Source of the DNA: Cryomorphaceae bacterium
Lineage (GTDB): Bacteria; Bacteroidota; Bacteroidia; Flavobacteriales; Schleiferiaceae
DNA: 6,991 bases
Assembly (NCBI GenBank): GCA_022565745.1
Contig: JAIUMB010000117.1
Span: 1-6,991, forward strand
Direction of reading: 5' to 3'
Shown here: positions 6,888 to 6,991 of the stretch, piece by piece
Position numbering within the stretch: the stretch's first letter is position 1
Layout of the letters: each line of letters begins with the position of its first letter
The notes under the pieces: model-generated
Told to the model about the DNA's origin: nothing
Databases searched by the model: none
Seen by the model: the letters and a program-made list of their open reading frames with translations, nothing else
Translations under genes and position numbers: made by a program

Positions 6888-6910
6888 GCCTTTATATACA
6901 TTCGTAAACC
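6856..6910. repeat. 55-base near-perfect hairpin (palindromic repeat)
   Basis: Bases 6856-6876 pair with 6890-6910 over 21 positions: 18 Watson-Crick pairs, two G.T pairs (6861/6905 and 6871/6895) and one C-A mismatch (6868/6898). After an A-C mismatch (6877/6889), CCAA pairs with TTGG around the loop TAT (6882-6884). No T run follows on either strand, so it is not a typical intrinsic terminator. It resembles a dispersed extragenic palindrome or the core of a MITE, but no transposase or target-site duplication is visible. Confidence 0.85.
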
Positions 6911-6991
6911 ATGCGTACGCAGTACCCCATGCTTGCGACAGCAACCCATGCGTACGCAGTACTCCATGCGTGCGTAGCATTACCATCCGTA
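6909..6991 (+). repeat. 18/19-bp tandem repeat array, truncated by window end
   Basis: Units start with CCATGC: 6909-6926 (18), 6927-6945 (19), 6946-6963 (18), 6964-6982 (19) and a partial unit at 6983-6991 beginning CCATCCGTA. Units 1 and 3 differ at one base (CCATGCGTACGCAGTACC against a final T), and units 2 and 4 are more diverged, so the array is also a 37-bp higher-order repeat. Units 1 and 3 contain the perfect 10-bp palindrome TGCGTACGCA. The first CC is shared with the end of the 55-base hairpin. Total length is unknown. Confidence 0.85.

Larger units (their letters stand above)
6717..6991. other. gene-free repeat-rich block at the right edge
   Basis: After the redoxin stop I see no credible gene. 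The block begins with a G-rich stretch holding the palindrome CTGCGCAG (6728-6735), then the TCGGGGG heptamer run, two 33-bp direct repeats, a long hairpin and a tandem array, each listed separately. Open frames on both strands cross it, but their peptides only mirror the DNA repeats. No intrinsic terminator with a T run follows the redoxin gene. Confidence 0.7.

Noticed and set aside
6856..6910. Integron attC site or intrinsic terminator
   Set aside because: The arms lack the RYYYAAC/GTTRRRY core pair of attC, and no T run follows the stem on either strand.
6663..6986. Open frames on both strands through the right-edge repeats
   Set aside because: The peptides merely echo the DNA repeats (GFANAC...QYL twice on plus, LRTHG on minus), start without context and match no family I recognise.
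6909..6991. CRISPR array
   Set aside because: The units are contiguous with no unique spacers between repeats, and no cas gene is nearby.

Overview
The window looks like chromosomal DNA of a Bacteroidota bacterium; I cannot resolve the lower rank. The signs are a LptD homologue of the long (about 900 residue) Bacteroidota type, an Amidase_3 protein with a C-terminal SPOR-like segment next to it, no strong Shine-Dalgarno sequences at the starts, and exact matches to the Bacteroidota -7 promoter element TAnnTTTG in the divergent gene spacers.

Layout. Bases 1-1034 (minus) hold the N-terminal 344 codons of a zinc N-acetylmuramoyl-L-alanine amidase, cut by the window edge. A 172-base divergent spacer separates it from lptD (1207-3924, plus), the outer-membrane LPS-insertion barrel. 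lptD converges on a two-gene minus-strand unit, yqgE (5557-4997) then lplA (4991-4008), spaced by 5 bases. From the same 69-base spacer upstream of yqgE, pdxH (5627-6274) and a small CxxC redoxin gene (6285-6716) read on the plus strand, 10 bases apart. The last 275 bases (6717-6991) carry no credible gene but are densely structured: a G-rich heptamer repeat, a 33-bp direct repeat, a 55-base near-perfect hairpin and the start of an 18/19-bp tandem array that runs off the window.

How the genes relate. The left half is envelope biogenesis: peptidoglycan cleavage and LPS transport, in a divergent pair. The right half is cofactor and redox housekeeping: lipoate attachment (LplA), PLP synthesis (PdxH), a thioredoxin-fold protein, and YqgE of unknown biochemical role. 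The coding genes are ordinary core genes with intact motifs. I see no novel multi-gene system. The most unusual material is the repeat block at the right edge, together with the symmetrical, possibly near-leaderless promoter pair between yqgE and pdxH.
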